Assembly: GCF_041320705.1 (NCBI RefSeq)
Contig: NZ_JBGGTQ010000005.1
Coordinates: 124,001-188,000, forward strand
Direction of reading: 5' to 3'
DNA: 64,000 bases
From: Kineococcus mangrovi
GTDB taxonomy: Bacteria > Actinomycetota > Actinomycetes > Actinomycetales > Kineococcaceae
Position 1 is the stretch's first letter; each line of letters begins with the position of its first letter. Both the position numbers and the translations under genes were made by a program. Under the pieces are notes generated by a model. It worked only from the letters and a program-made list of their open reading frames with translations. It had not been told where the DNA came from and did no database searches. Of this stretch, positions 43,452 to 53,059 are shown in pieces.

Positions 43452-45185
43452 ATGTCGCCGAAGACGCAGCCCGCAGTGCCCCCGCAGGACCCCGCGCAGG
43501 AACCCCTGCGCGTCCGCCCCACCCGGCGGGCGTTCACCCTCGCCTCCGTGTCCGCCGCGGGTCTGGCCACGCTGTCGGCGTGCGCGCAGAGCCAGCGCGA
43601 CGAGGGGGGTTCGGGGGACTCCGGCGGTGGCAGCGGCCGGGACACGTTCGTCTTCGGCGGGTCCGCCGACCCCGATTCCCTGGACCCCGTCTTCGCCTCC
43701 GACGGTGAGACGTTCCGCGTGACCCGGCAGATCTTCGAGGGGCTCGTCGCCACCGAACCGGGCACGACCGACCTCGCCCCGTCGCTGGCCACGCAGTGGG
43801 AGGCCTCCGACGACGGCCTGACCTACACGTTCACGCTCCAGGACGGGGTGACGTTCTCCAACGGCGTACCGTTCGACGCCGCGGCCGTCGTCGCGAACTT
43901 CGAGCGCTGGTACGCCCTGCGCGGCATCGCGCAGGGCGAGGACCTCGCGTACTACTACCGGTCCATCTTCCGCGGGTTCAGGACGAACGACGACCCCGCG
44001 CTCGGGGAGTCCCTGTACGCGGGCTCGACGGCGAACCCCGACGGCACCGTCACGGTGAACCTGACGCGCCCGTTCGCCGGGTTCCTGGCGTCCCTGACCC
44101 TGCCTGCGTTCGCCATGCAGGAGACCGGGGCGGTCCAGGCGGGTGGCGGCAACGGCGCCGACGGCTCGGACCCGCGCCAGAGCGCCTACGCCACCTCCGG
44201 ACCGGTCGGCACCGGGCCGTTCACGTTCAGCGCGTGGGAACGCGGTCAGCAGGTCACCCTCAAGCGCAACGAGGAGTACTGGGGCGAGAAGGCGAAGGTC
44301 GCCACGGCCGTCGTCCGCGTCATCGGTGACGGCACGGCGCGCCGGCAGGCGCTGCAGAACGGCGACATCGACGGGTACGACCTCGTCGCCCCCGCCGACG
44401 TCGAGACGCTGGAGTCGTCCGACTTCCAGATCCAGAACCGGCCCGCGTTCAACATCCTCTACCTCGGGATCAACCAGGCCTACGCCCCGCTGGGCGACCC
44501 CAGGGTGCGCCAGGCGATCGCCCACGCCATCGACAAGGAGGCGCTCATCACGAACGCCCTCCCCTCGGGCACGAAACCGGCGACGCAGTTCATGCCGGAC
44601 AACGTCACCGGCTGGAACGAGGGCGTCACGACGTACGAGTACGACGTGGACAGGGCCCGGCAGCTGCTCGCCGAGGCCGGTCAGACCGGCATCAACGTGC
44701 CGTTCAACTACCCGACCGGGGTCTCCCGGCCCTACATGCCGAACCCCGAGACCATCTACAACGCGATCAACCAGCAGCTGACCGCCGCGGGCATCACCAC
44801 GACCCCGGTCGCCGAGCAGTGGACGCCGAACTACCTCGGGACCGTCCAGGGCACGACCCAGCACGGCCTGCACCTGCTGGGGTGGACGGGCGACTACAAC
44901 GACCCGGACAACTTCATCGGGGTGTTCTTCGGTGCGCCGACGAACGAGTGGGGTTTCACCGACCAGGGGTTGTTCGAGGCCCTGGCCAACGCCCGCACCG
45001 TGACGAGCGAGTCCGAGCAGGAGAGCACCTACCAGGACATCAACGAGCAGATCATGACGCTCCTGCCGGGCATCCCGATCGCGAGCCCGGTCCCCTCGCT
45101 CGCCTTCGCCCCCGGCGTCGAGGGGTACACCGCCAGCCCCGTGCAGGACGAGGTGTGGAACACCGTCTCCGTGTCCGACTCCTGA
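43452..45185 (+). CDS. Peptide/nickel ABC transporter substrate-binding lipoprotein (SBP family 5)
   Basis: 577 residues. Signal region VRPTRRAFTLASVSAAGLATLSAC: twin Arg, hydrophobic stretch and lipobox LSAC, so it is probably a Tat- or Sec-exported lipoprotein anchored by Cys51. The mature part is SBP_bac_5: GTTDLAPSLATQWEASDDGLTYTF, FNILYLGINQAYAPLGDPRVRQA, AIDKEALI and GWTGDYNDPDNF. It would deliver oligopeptides or a similar solute to the permeases encoded just downstream. First gene of a five-gene operon with its own promoter. Confidence 0.95.
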   Translation: MSPKTQPAVPPQDPAQEPLRVRPTRRAFTLASVSAAGLATLSACAQSQRDEGGSGDSGGGSGRDTFVFGGSADPDSLDPVFASDGETFRVTRQIFEGLVATEPGTTDLAPSLATQWEASDDGLTYTFTLQDGVTFSNGVPFDAAAVVANFERWYALRGIAQGEDLAYYYRSIFRGFRTNDDPALGESLYAGSTANPDGTVTVNLTRPFAGFLASLTLPAFAMQETGAVQAGGGNGADGSDPRQSAYATSGPVGTGPFTFSAWERGQQVTLKRNEEYWGEKAKVATAVVRVIGDGTARRQALQNGDIDGYDLVAPADVETLESSDFQIQNRPAFNILYLGINQAYAPLGDPRVRQAIAHAIDKEALITNALPSGTKPATQFMPDNVTGWNEGVTTYEYDVDRARQLLAEAGQTGINVPFNYPTGVSRPYMPNPETIYNAINQQLTAAGITTTPVAEQWTPNYLGTVQGTTQHGLHLLGWTGDYNDPDNFIGVFFGAPTNEWGFTDQGLFEALANARTVTSESEQESTYQDINEQIMTLLPGIPIASPVPSLAFAPGVEGYTASPVQDEVWNTVSVSDS

Positions 45186-45198
45186 TGGGACCGGCCGC

Positions 45199-45250
45199 GC
45201 CGCGCCGGGCGGCGCCGTGCTGACGCCGCGCCGGGCGGCGCCGTGCTGAC
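45199..45250 (+). repeat. 26-bp perfect tandem duplication at the start of the permease gene
   Basis: GCCGCGCCGGGCGGCGCCGT plus GCTGAC is repeated exactly at 45199-45224 and 45225-45250. Each copy contains GTG-CTG-AC. The first GTG (45217) is out of frame and opens an 11-codon-scale frame ending in TGA (45247-45249), which overlaps the real start. Confidence 0.95.
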
Positions 45251-46247
45251 GCTCGTCGTGCGCCGCCTCGGACTGCTCGTGGTCGTCCTGTTCGGGTTGT
45301 CGCTGCTGCTGTTCGCCTGGGTCCGGGCCCTTCCGGGGGACCCGGCCCGGGCGCTGCTGGGCGAGAAGGCCACCCCGGCCGGCATCGCCGCGATCAACGA
45401 GCGGTACGGGTTCGACCAGCCGGTCTGGCAGCAGTACGTCACCTACCTCGGCCGGCTGCTGCGAGGCGACTTCGGCGCCTCGATCAACACCGGGGAACCG
45501 GTGGTGCGGACGTTCGCCGAACGGTTCCCCGCGACGATCGAACTGGCCGTCGCGGCGTTGCTGCTGGCGATCGTGGTGGGGATCCCGCTGGGGTACGTCG
45601 CGGCCCGCCGCCGCGGTGGCTGGCTGGACAACCTCGTCGTCGGCGGGTCGCTGCTCGGCGTCGTCGTCCCGGTGTTCTTCCTCGCCGTCATCCTCAAGTA
45701 CGTCCTGGCCATCGAGCTCGGGTGGTTCCCCACCTCGGGCCGGCAGGACGCGCGCATCGACGCCACCCACGTCACGAACTTCTACGTGCTGGACGGGCTG
45801 CTGACGCGCGAGTGGGACGCCAGCTGGGACGCGCTCGTCCACCTCGTGCTGCCCGCCCTGGCCCTGGGGTCGATCCCGCTGGCCATCATCGTGCGCATCA
45901 CCCGGGCCTCGGTGCTCGACGTCCTGGGCGACGACCACGTGCGCACCGCCCAGGCCAAGGGCCTGCCGCGCGCGATCGTCAGCCGCCGGCACGTCCTGCG
46001 CAACGCGCTGCTGCCGGTCTCCACCACGCTGGGCCTGCAGGCCGGGGCGCTGCTGTCCGGGGCGGTCCTGACCGAGACGGTGTTCTCCATCAACGGCATC
46101 GGCAGCTACCTGTTCGACGCCGTGACCCAGCTCGACTACCCGGTGCTGCAGGGGTTCATCCTCTTCATCGCCGTCGTGTACGCGCTCGTGAACCTCGTGG
46201 TGGACGTCAGCTACGGGTTCATCGACCCGAGGGTGAGGGTGTCGTGA
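45243..46247 (+). CDS. ABC transporter permease, DppB/OppB family
   Basis: 334-residue integral membrane protein. N-terminal helix (LTLVVRRLGLLVVVLFGLSLLLF), VRALPGDPARALLG, then the binding-protein-dependent permease domain with about five further helices and an EAA-like loop (HVRTAQAKGLPRAIVSRRHVLRNA). The family-typical ending LNFI-like LDYPVLQGFILFIAV and YGFIDPRVRVS is present. The GTG start lies in the second copy of a 26-bp duplication. Overlaps the next permease by GTGA. Confidence 0.95.
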   Translation: MLTLVVRRLGLLVVVLFGLSLLLFAWVRALPGDPARALLGEKATPAGIAAINERYGFDQPVWQQYVTYLGRLLRGDFGASINTGEPVVRTFAERFPATIELAVAALLLAIVVGIPLGYVAARRRGGWLDNLVVGGSLLGVVVPVFFLAVILKYVLAIELGWFPTSGRQDARIDATHVTNFYVLDGLLTREWDASWDALVHLVLPALALGSIPLAIIVRITRASVLDVLGDDHVRTAQAKGLPRAIVSRRHVLRNALLPVSTTLGLQAGALLSGAVLTETVFSINGIGSYLFDAVTQLDYPVLQGFILFIAVVYALVNLVVDVSYGFIDPRVRVS

Positions 46248-47179
46248 CCGCACTGGACGCGTTGCCGCCGACCGGACCCGGTTCGCCCGACGCGACGGGC
46301 GAGACGACGGGGCAGGCCGGGACCGGTCCCTGGCGCTCGGCCTGGCGGCGGTTGCGCCGCAACCCCGCCGGGATCGTGGGCGCCGTCATCGTCCTGCTCT
46401 TCGTCGTGGTCGCCGTCGCCGCCCCGCTGCTGGCGCCGTACCGGCCGGCCACCTCGGAGTGGTTCGGGCAGGTGACGCCCACCTCGGTGCCCGGTCCGAG
46501 CGCCGAGCACCCCCTGGGCCTGGACTCCTTCGGCTCGGACCTGCTGACGCAGCTGCTGTACGGCGCGCGCTCCTCCCTCGTCATCGGGGTCGTCTCCACC
46601 GGGGTCGGCCTCGCGGCCGGGGCCTTCCTGGGGGTCCTCGCCGGCGGGATCGGCGGGAAGGTCGACACCGTCGTCATGCGGGTCGTCGACGTGCTGCTGT
46701 CCATCCCCGGCCTGCTGCTGGCGGTCTCGGTCGCCGCGGTGCTCGGGCGCAGCGGGCTGGCCATCATGCTGGCCATCTCCGCGGCCCAGGTCCCGATCTT
46801 CGCGCGGCTGCTGCGGGCCTCGCTGCTGGCCCAGCGGGGCCAGGACTACGTCGTCGCGCTGCGCTCGCTCGGGCTGCGCCGGCGCAGCATCGTCGTGGGG
46901 CACATGCTGCCCAACTCCCTGGGGCCGGTGCTCGTGCAGGCCACGCTCACGCTGGCCACCGCCGTCATCGAGGTCGCCGCGCTCAGCTTCCTGGGCCTGG
47001 GCGACCCGAACCCCGCCGTCGCCGAGTGGGGACGCATGCTCGTCACCGCCCAGGCCCGGCTCGACCAGGCGCCGCACCTGGCGCTGTACCCCGGTCTGGC
47101 CATCGCCGTCACCGCGCTGGGGTTCACCCTGCTCGGCGAGGCGCTGCGCGAGGCCCTGGACCCCAGGAGTTCGCGATGA
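46244..47179 (+). CDS. ABC transporter permease, DppC/OppC family
   Basis: 311 residues with a ~35-residue cytoplasmic tail, first helix RRNPAGIVGAVIVLLFVVVA, the OppC N-terminal signature HPLGLDSFGSDLLTQLLYGARSSL and an EAA loop QDYVVALRSLGLRRRSIVVGHMLPN. It ends LYPGLAIAVTALGFTLLGEALREALDPR. Partner of the preceding permease; ATGA overlap with the ATPase gene. Confidence 0.95.
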   Translation: MTALDALPPTGPGSPDATGETTGQAGTGPWRSAWRRLRRNPAGIVGAVIVLLFVVVAVAAPLLAPYRPATSEWFGQVTPTSVPGPSAEHPLGLDSFGSDLLTQLLYGARSSLVIGVVSTGVGLAAGAFLGVLAGGIGGKVDTVVMRVVDVLLSIPGLLLAVSVAAVLGRSGLAIMLAISAAQVPIFARLLRASLLAQRGQDYVVALRSLGLRRRSIVVGHMLPNSLGPVLVQATLTLATAVIEVAALSFLGLGDPNPAVAEWGRMLVTAQARLDQAPHLALYPGLAIAVTALGFTLLGEALREALDPRSSR

Positions 47180-48165
47180 CGCTGCTCGAGGTCGACGACC
47201 TGCGGGTGACGTTCTCCCGCAAGGGCTCACCCGACTTCACCGCAGTCGACGGGGTCTCCTTCGACGTCGAGGCCGGTGAGGTCGTCGGCCTGGTCGGGGA
47301 GTCCGGCTGCGGGAAGTCCGTCACGTCGCTCGCGGTCATGGGGCTGCTGCCCCGGCGCTCGGCCCGCGTCAGCGGGTCCGTCCGCTTCGACGGCACCGAC
47401 CTGCTGACGGCCTCGCCCGCCCAGCTCGCCCGCCGCCGCGGCAAGGACCTCGCGATGGTCTTCCAGGACCCCATGACCTCGCTCAACCCCGTCCTGACGC
47501 TGGGCCGGCAGCTCACCGAGGTGCTGCGCGCGCACACCGGCCTGGACCGGGCGGCGGCGAGGAAGGAGGCCGTGGAGCTGCTCGGCCGCGTCGGCATCCC
47601 CGACCCGCGCCGGCGGGTGGGGGAGTACCCGCACCAGCTCTCCGGCGGGATGCGCCAGCGCGTCCTCATCGCCATCGCCCTGGCCTGCTCGCCGCGGCTC
47701 ATCATCGCCGACGAGCCGACGACGGCCCTGGACGTGACGATCCAGGCGCAGGTGCTGGACCTGCTGACGGGGCTGGTCCGGGAGTCGGGCACGGCGATGG
47801 TCCTCATCACCCACGACCTCGGCGTCGTGGCGGGCACGTGCGACCGGGTCAACGTGCTGTACGCGGGCAAGGTCGTCGAGCAGGCCCCGCGCGCCGAGCT
47901 GTTCGCCCGGCCGCGGCACCGGTACACCGAGGGGCTGCTGGCCGCCGTCCCCCGGGTCGACGCCCCCGAGGGCGTGGCCCTGCGGCCCGTGCCCGGCTCG
48001 GTCCAGGACCGGCTGCCGTGGGACGTGGGCTGCGCCTTCGCCCCCCGCTGCGGCGTGGCCGACGACGCCTGCCGCACCGGGGCGATCGGCCTGGACGCGG
48101 CCGGTGGCCCCGTCGCGCACTCCGCCCGCTGCGTCCACCCCGCCGAGCTGGAGGTCTCACGATGA
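47176..48165 (+). CDS. ABC transporter ATP-binding protein, DppD/OppD family
   Basis: 329 residues. Walker [16 protein letters not shown]-loop [17 protein letters not shown] signature LSGGMRQRV, Walker [13 protein letters not shown] and the switch His in LITHDLG. The C-terminal oligopeptide-transporter extension has the Cys cluster ([15 protein letters not shown] ... ARCVHP) that binds an Fe-S cluster in some homologues. Overlaps the next ATPase gene by ATGA. Confidence 0.96.
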   Translation: MTLLEVDDLRVTFSRKGSPDFTAVDGVSFDVEAGEVVGLVGESGCGKSVTSLAVMGLLPRRSARVSGSVRFDGTDLLTASPAQLARRRGKDLAMVFQDPMTSLNPVLTLGRQLTEVLRAHTGLDRAAARKEAVELLGRVGIPDPRRRVGEYPHQLSGGMRQRVLIAIALACSPRLIIADEPTTALDVTIQAQVLDLLTGLVRESGTAMVLITHDLGVVAGTCDRVNVLYAGKVVEQAPRAELFARPRHRYTEGLLAAVPRVDAPEGVALRPVPGSVQDRLPWDVGCAFAPRCGVADDACRTGAIGLDAAGGPVAHSARCVHPAELEVSR

Positions 48166-49244
48166 CCGTGCCCGCGCCGTCGCCCCCGGGGACGGGGGAC
48201 GCGCTGCTGTCCGTGCGCGACCTGCAGGTCCCCTACCCGATCCGCTCGGGGATCCTGCAGCGCCGCGTCGGGGCCGTGAGGGCCGTCGACGGGGTCTCGC
48301 TCGACGTCGCCCGCGGCACGACCTACGGCCTCGTGGGGGAGTCCGGCTGCGGGAAGTCGACGCTGGGCCGGGCCGTGCTGCGCCTGGAGGAACCCACCGG
48401 CGGGTCCGTGCACCTCGACGGCCGCGACGTCCTCGCCCTCGGCGCCGAGGAGCTGCGCCGGGAGCGCCGGCGCATGCAGATGGTCTTCCAGGACCCCCTG
48501 GCCAGCCTCGACCCGCGCCAGAGCGTCGAGAGCGCCCTGACCGAGCCCCTGGCCGTGCACCGCGCCCCGGGTGGCCCCCCGGCCTGGCGCACCCGCGTGC
48601 GCGGGCTGCTGGACCGGGTCGGGCTCCCCGCCGGGGCGGGCGCGAAGTACCCGCACGAGTTCTCCGGGGGTCAGCGCCAGCGCGTCGGGATCGCCCGCGC
48701 CCTCGTCCTGGACCCCGCGCTGCTCGTGGCCGACGAACCGGTCTCGGCCCTCGACGTGTCCGTCCAGGCCCAGGTCCTCGTCCTGCTCGAGGAGCTGCAG
48801 CGCGACCTCGGGCTGACGTACCTCGTCATCGCGCACGACCTCGCGGTCGTCAAGCACGTCTCGACGACGGTCGGGGTCATGTACCTCGGCGGACTCGTCG
48901 AGGAGGGCCCCAGCGCGGACCTGTACGACCGCCCGCTGCACCCCTACACCCGGGCGCTGCTGTCCGCCGCGCCCGTGCCCGACCCCGTCGCGGAGGCCGC
49001 GCGCGAGCGGATCCGCCTCGTCGGGGACCTGCCCAGCCCGGCCGACCCGCCCTCGGGCTGCCGGTTCCGGACGCGCTGCCCGTGGGTGCAGGGGACCCGC
49101 TGCCACGACGAGCGCCCGCAGCTGCGCGTGCCGGCCGGGCACCCCCCGCAGCACCGGGTGGCCTGCCACTTCGCCGAGCAGATCGAGGCGGGGGAGCTGA
49201 CGGCGCACCACGGGGCCGACCCCGTCGTGCTCGGCCCCGCGTGA
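48162..49244 (+). CDS. ABC transporter ATP-binding protein, DppF/OppF family
   Basis: 360 residues. Walker [17 protein letters not shown]-loop [14 protein letters not shown], signature [15 protein letters not shown], Walker [13 protein letters not shown], switch His VIAHDLA, and a C-terminal cysteine motif ([15 protein letters not shown] ... ACHF). Heterodimer partner of the preceding ATPase. Last gene of the importer operon. Confidence 0.96.
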   Translation: MTVPAPSPPGTGDALLSVRDLQVPYPIRSGILQRRVGAVRAVDGVSLDVARGTTYGLVGESGCGKSTLGRAVLRLEEPTGGSVHLDGRDVLALGAEELRRERRRMQMVFQDPLASLDPRQSVESALTEPLAVHRAPGGPPAWRTRVRGLLDRVGLPAGAGAKYPHEFSGGQRQRVGIARALVLDPALLVADEPVSALDVSVQAQVLVLLEELQRDLGLTYLVIAHDLAVVKHVSTTVGVMYLGGLVEEGPSADLYDRPLHPYTRALLSAAPVPDPVAEAARERIRLVGDLPSPADPPSGCRFRTRCPWVQGTRCHDERPQLRVPAGHPPQHRVACHFAEQIEAGELTAHHGADPVVLGPA

Positions 49245-49272
49245 TCGCGGCCCCGCCGTGGCCGGCCCGCCG

Positions 49273-49302
49273 TTGCAGGCCCGTGACCTGGGTGGATAGG
49301 TT
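49273..49302 (+). promoter_or_regulatory. Promoter of mihF-gmk-rpoZ-coaBC
   Basis: TTGCAG (49273-49278), 18-base spacer, TAGGTT (49297-49302), 55 bases before the mihF GTG. It gives this cluster independent transcription after its separation from the pyr operon. Confidence 0.55.
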
Positions 49303-49356
49303 CACCCGGACCACCGGGGCACCCGTCCTGGGAGCGCTACGACCCGAGGTGATGAA

Positions 49357-49689
49357 GTGGCTCTGCCTCCCCTGACCGCCGAACAGCGCGCCGCCGCCCT
49401 GGAGAAGGCCGCGGCGGCCCGCCGCGAGCGGGCCGAGGTCAAGCACCGCCTCAAGTACACCGGCGGCAGCCTGGAGGAGGTCATCGAGGAGGGCCAGGAG
49501 AACGAGGTCCTCGGCAAGATGAAGGTCTCCGCCCTGCTGGAGTCCCTGCCGAACGTGGGCAAGGTCCGCGCCAAGCAGATCATGGCGGAGATCGGCATCT
49601 CGGAGTCGCGGCGCGTGCGCGGCCTGGGCGCCCACCAGATCGCCGCCCTCGTCGAGCGCTTCGGCTCCGCCGCCGGGAGCGCGTCCTGA
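49357..49689 (+). CDS. mihF: Integration host factor, actinobacterial type (mIHF)
   Basis: 110-residue nucleoid-associated DNA-binding protein. The sequence [20 protein letters not shown], then [20 protein letters not shown] and the helix-two-turn-helix end [18 protein letters not shown], is diagnostic. Mycobacterial/Streptomyces mIHF bends DNA and is needed for phage L5 integration and chromosome compaction. GTG start preceded by GAGGTGAT. gmk follows after 5 bases. In many actinobacteria this gene directly follows pyrF; here a transporter operon intervenes. Confidence 0.96.
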   Translation: MALPPLTAEQRAAALEKAAAARRERAEVKHRLKYTGGSLEEVIEEGQENEVLGKMKVSALLESLPNVGKVRAKQIMAEIGISESRRVRGLGAHQIAALVERFGSAAGSAS

Positions 49690-49694
49690 ACGCT

Positions 49695-50276
49695 GTGCAG
49701 TCCCCGCACCACCGCCTGACCGTCCTCGCCGGTCCCACCGCCGTCGGGAAGGGCACCGTCTCGGCCGACCTGCGGGCCCGGTACCCCGACATCTGGATCT
49801 CCGTCTCGGCCACCACGAGGGCGCAGCGGCCCGGCGAGGTCGACGGCGTGCACTACCACTTCGTCTCCGAGGAGACGTTCGACGGCTACGTCCGCGACGG
49901 CGAGCTCCTGGAGTGGGCCCGCGTCCACGGCCGGCACCGCTACGGCACCCCGCGCGGGCCGGTCGCGCAGGTGCTGGCCTCGGGCCGCCCGGCGCTGCTG
50001 GAGATCGACCTCGCCGGTGCCCGGCAGGTCCGGCAGGCCACGCGGGGCACCGACCTGGAGGCCGGGTTCGTCTTCCTCGCCCCGCCGAGCTGGGACGAGC
50101 TGGTCCGCCGCCTCGTGGGCCGGGGCACCGAGACCGAGCAGGAGCGCGAGCGCCGGCTGGAGACCGCGCGCGTCGAGCTGGCCGCCGAACCGGAGTTCGA
50201 CGTGACCATCTACAACGACGACGTGCACCGGGCCACGGACGAGCTCGTAAGATGGATGGGTCTGCCGGTCAGCTGA
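49695..50276 (+). CDS. gmk: Guanylate kinase
   Basis: 193-residue kinase converting GMP to GDP. P-loop [18 protein letters not shown] (usual GPSGVGKGT, here Thr-Ala), GMP-binding [21 protein letters not shown], and [16 protein letters not shown]. The lid-region [20 protein letters not shown] and the final [17 protein letters not shown] complete it. GTG start; GGGAG upstream in the mihF 3' end. Confidence 0.96.
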   Translation: MQSPHHRLTVLAGPTAVGKGTVSADLRARYPDIWISVSATTRAQRPGEVDGVHYHFVSEETFDGYVRDGELLEWARVHGRHRYGTPRGPVAQVLASGRPALLEIDLAGARQVRQATRGTDLEAGFVFLAPPSWDELVRRLVGRGTETEQERERRLETARVELAAEPEFDVTIYNDDVHRATDELVRWMGLPVS

Positions 50277-50306
50277 CCGGCTCTTTCGACGCGAGGAGAA
50301 CTGATC

Positions 50307-50570
50307 GTGGCTGGAACCGTCGCGGCGCCCGAGGGCATCACCAACCCGCCCATCGACGACCTGCTGACGGTCGCCGACTCCAAGTACGCCCTGGTGATCT
50401 ACGCGGCCAAGCGCGCCCGTCAGATCAACGCGTACTACTCCCAGCTGGGCGAGGGCCTGCTGGAGTACGTCGGCCCGCTGGTGGAGACCCACGTGCAGGA
50501 GAAGTCCCTGTCCGTGGCCATGCGCGAGATCAACGAGGGGCTGCTGACCTCGGAGCCCATCGAGCAGTGA
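50307..50570 (+). CDS. rpoZ: RNA polymerase omega subunit
   Basis: 87 residues, GTG start after GAGGAG. Central block [26 protein letters not shown] is the omega signature; the C-terminal [13 protein letters not shown] also fits. Omega helps fold and stabilise beta-prime. The stop overlaps coaBC (GTGA). Confidence 0.97.
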   Translation: MAGTVAAPEGITNPPIDDLLTVADSKYALVIYAAKRARQINAYYSQLGEGLLEYVGPLVETHVQEKSLSVAMREINEGLLTSEPIEQ

Positions 50571-51832
50571 GCGACGTCCCCGCCCCCGGCTCCCGGGCGC
50601 CCCGCGTGGTCCTGGGGGTCGCGGGCGGGATCGCCGCCTACAAGGCGGCGCTGCTCCTGCGGGAGCTGAGCGAGAGCGGGCACGACGTCACCGTCGTGCC
50701 CACCGCCGCCTCCGAGCGCTTCGTGGGCCGCGCCACGTGGGAGGCGCTGTCCGGCAAGCCGGTCGCCACCGACGTCTGGACGCACGCCGACGAGGTGCCG
50801 CACGTCCGGCTCGGTCGGCACGCCGACCTCGTCGTCGTGGCCCCCGCCACCGCGGACCTGCTGGCCCGCGCCGCGCACGGCCTGGCCGACGACCTGCTGA
50901 CCAACGTCCTGCTGACCGCGACGTGCCCGGTGCTGCTCGCCCCGGCGATGCACACGGAGATGTGGCTCAACCCGGCGGTGCAGGCCAACGTGGCGCTGCT
51001 GCGCTCGCGGGGGGTGACCGTCCTGGACCCCGCCTCCGGTCGCCTCACGGGCGCCGACTCCGGCCCCGGGCGGCTGCCCGAGCCCGCCGACGTGGCCGCC
51101 GCGTGCCGCCGTCTGCTGGGGTCCGGGTCCCGTCCGCGCGACCTGGCCGGCCGTCGCGTCGTCGTCTCCGCCGGTGGCACCCGCGAACCCCTGGACCCGG
51201 TCCGCTTCCTCGGCAACCGCTCCTCGGGGCGCCAGGGGGTCGCGCTGGCCGCCGCCGCGGCCGCCCGCGGGGCGCACGTCACGCTCGTCGCCGCGCACGT
51301 CGAGGTGCCCGCGCCGGCCGCCGTCGACGTCGTGCCCGTCCAGACCGCCGCCGAGCTGGCCGAGGCGGTGCACTCGCGCGCCGCCGCGGCGGACGTCGTG
51401 GTCATGGCCGCGGCCGTCGCCGACTTCCGCCCGTCGGCGCGGGCGAGCGCCAAGATCAAGAAGTCCGACGACCCCTCGCGCGACCCGGTCGTCGTCCTCG
51501 AGCGCACCCCCGACGTCCTCGCCGGGCTCGTCGCCGACCGGGCCCGGTCCGGGGCGGGGACGGTCCTCGTCGGGTTCGCCGCCGAGACCGGGGACGAGAC
51601 GGGCTCGGTCCTGGACCACGGCCGCGCCAAGCTGGCGCGCAAGGGCTGCGACCTGCTGGTGCTCAACGAGGTCGGGGAGGGCAAGGGCTTCGCGGCCCCG
51701 ACGAACGCCGTCGTGGTCCTGGGCCGCGACGGCAGCGAGCGCGAGGTCGCCGAGACCAGCAAGGACGTGGTGGCCGATGCGGTGTGGGACGCCGTGGTGC
51801 CTATGCTTCCCCCACACGTCCCGACCCCCTGA
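50567..51832 (+). CDS. coaBC: Bifunctional phosphopantothenoylcysteine decarboxylase / phosphopantothenate-cysteine ligase
   Basis: 421-residue coenzyme A enzyme. N-terminal CoaC flavodoxin-like domain: [20 protein letters not shown], catalytic His in [20 protein letters not shown], and APAMHTEMW where the classical PxMNxxMW Asn is His (as I recall for actinobacteria). C-terminal Coa[21 protein letters not shown] and [25 protein letters not shown] and the dimer loop [15 protein letters not shown] start overlaps the rpoZ stop. metK follows after 27 bases. Confidence 0.97.
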   Translation: MSDVPAPGSRAPRVVLGVAGGIAAYKAALLLRELSESGHDVTVVPTAASERFVGRATWEALSGKPVATDVWTHADEVPHVRLGRHADLVVVAPATADLLARAAHGLADDLLTNVLLTATCPVLLAPAMHTEMWLNPAVQANVALLRSRGVTVLDPASGRLTGADSGPGRLPEPADVAAACRRLLGSGSRPRDLAGRRVVVSAGGTREPLDPVRFLGNRSSGRQGVALAAAAAARGAHVTLVAAHVEVPAPAAVDVVPVQTAAELAEAVHSRAAAADVVVMAAAVADFRPSARASAKIKKSDDPSRDPVVVLERTPDVLAGLVADRARSGAGTVLVGFAAETGDETGSVLDHGRAKLARKGCDLLVLNEVGEGKGFAAPTNAVVVLGRDGSEREVAETSKDVVADAVWDAVVPMLPPHVPTP

Positions 51833-51859
51833 TCCACCCCCGCTGACGACTGGAGCCCC

Positions 51860-53055
<1,196 letters not shown>

Positions 53056-53059
<4 letters not shown>

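Noticed and set aside
43392-46253. Minus-strand open frame of ~950 codons opposite the ABC transporter genes
   Set aside because: His/Asp/Arg/Val-rich shadow; the + strand encodes a clear binding protein and permease.
51833-51859. SAM riboswitch before metK
   Set aside because: Only 27 bases separate coaBC and metK and no riboswitch motif is visible.
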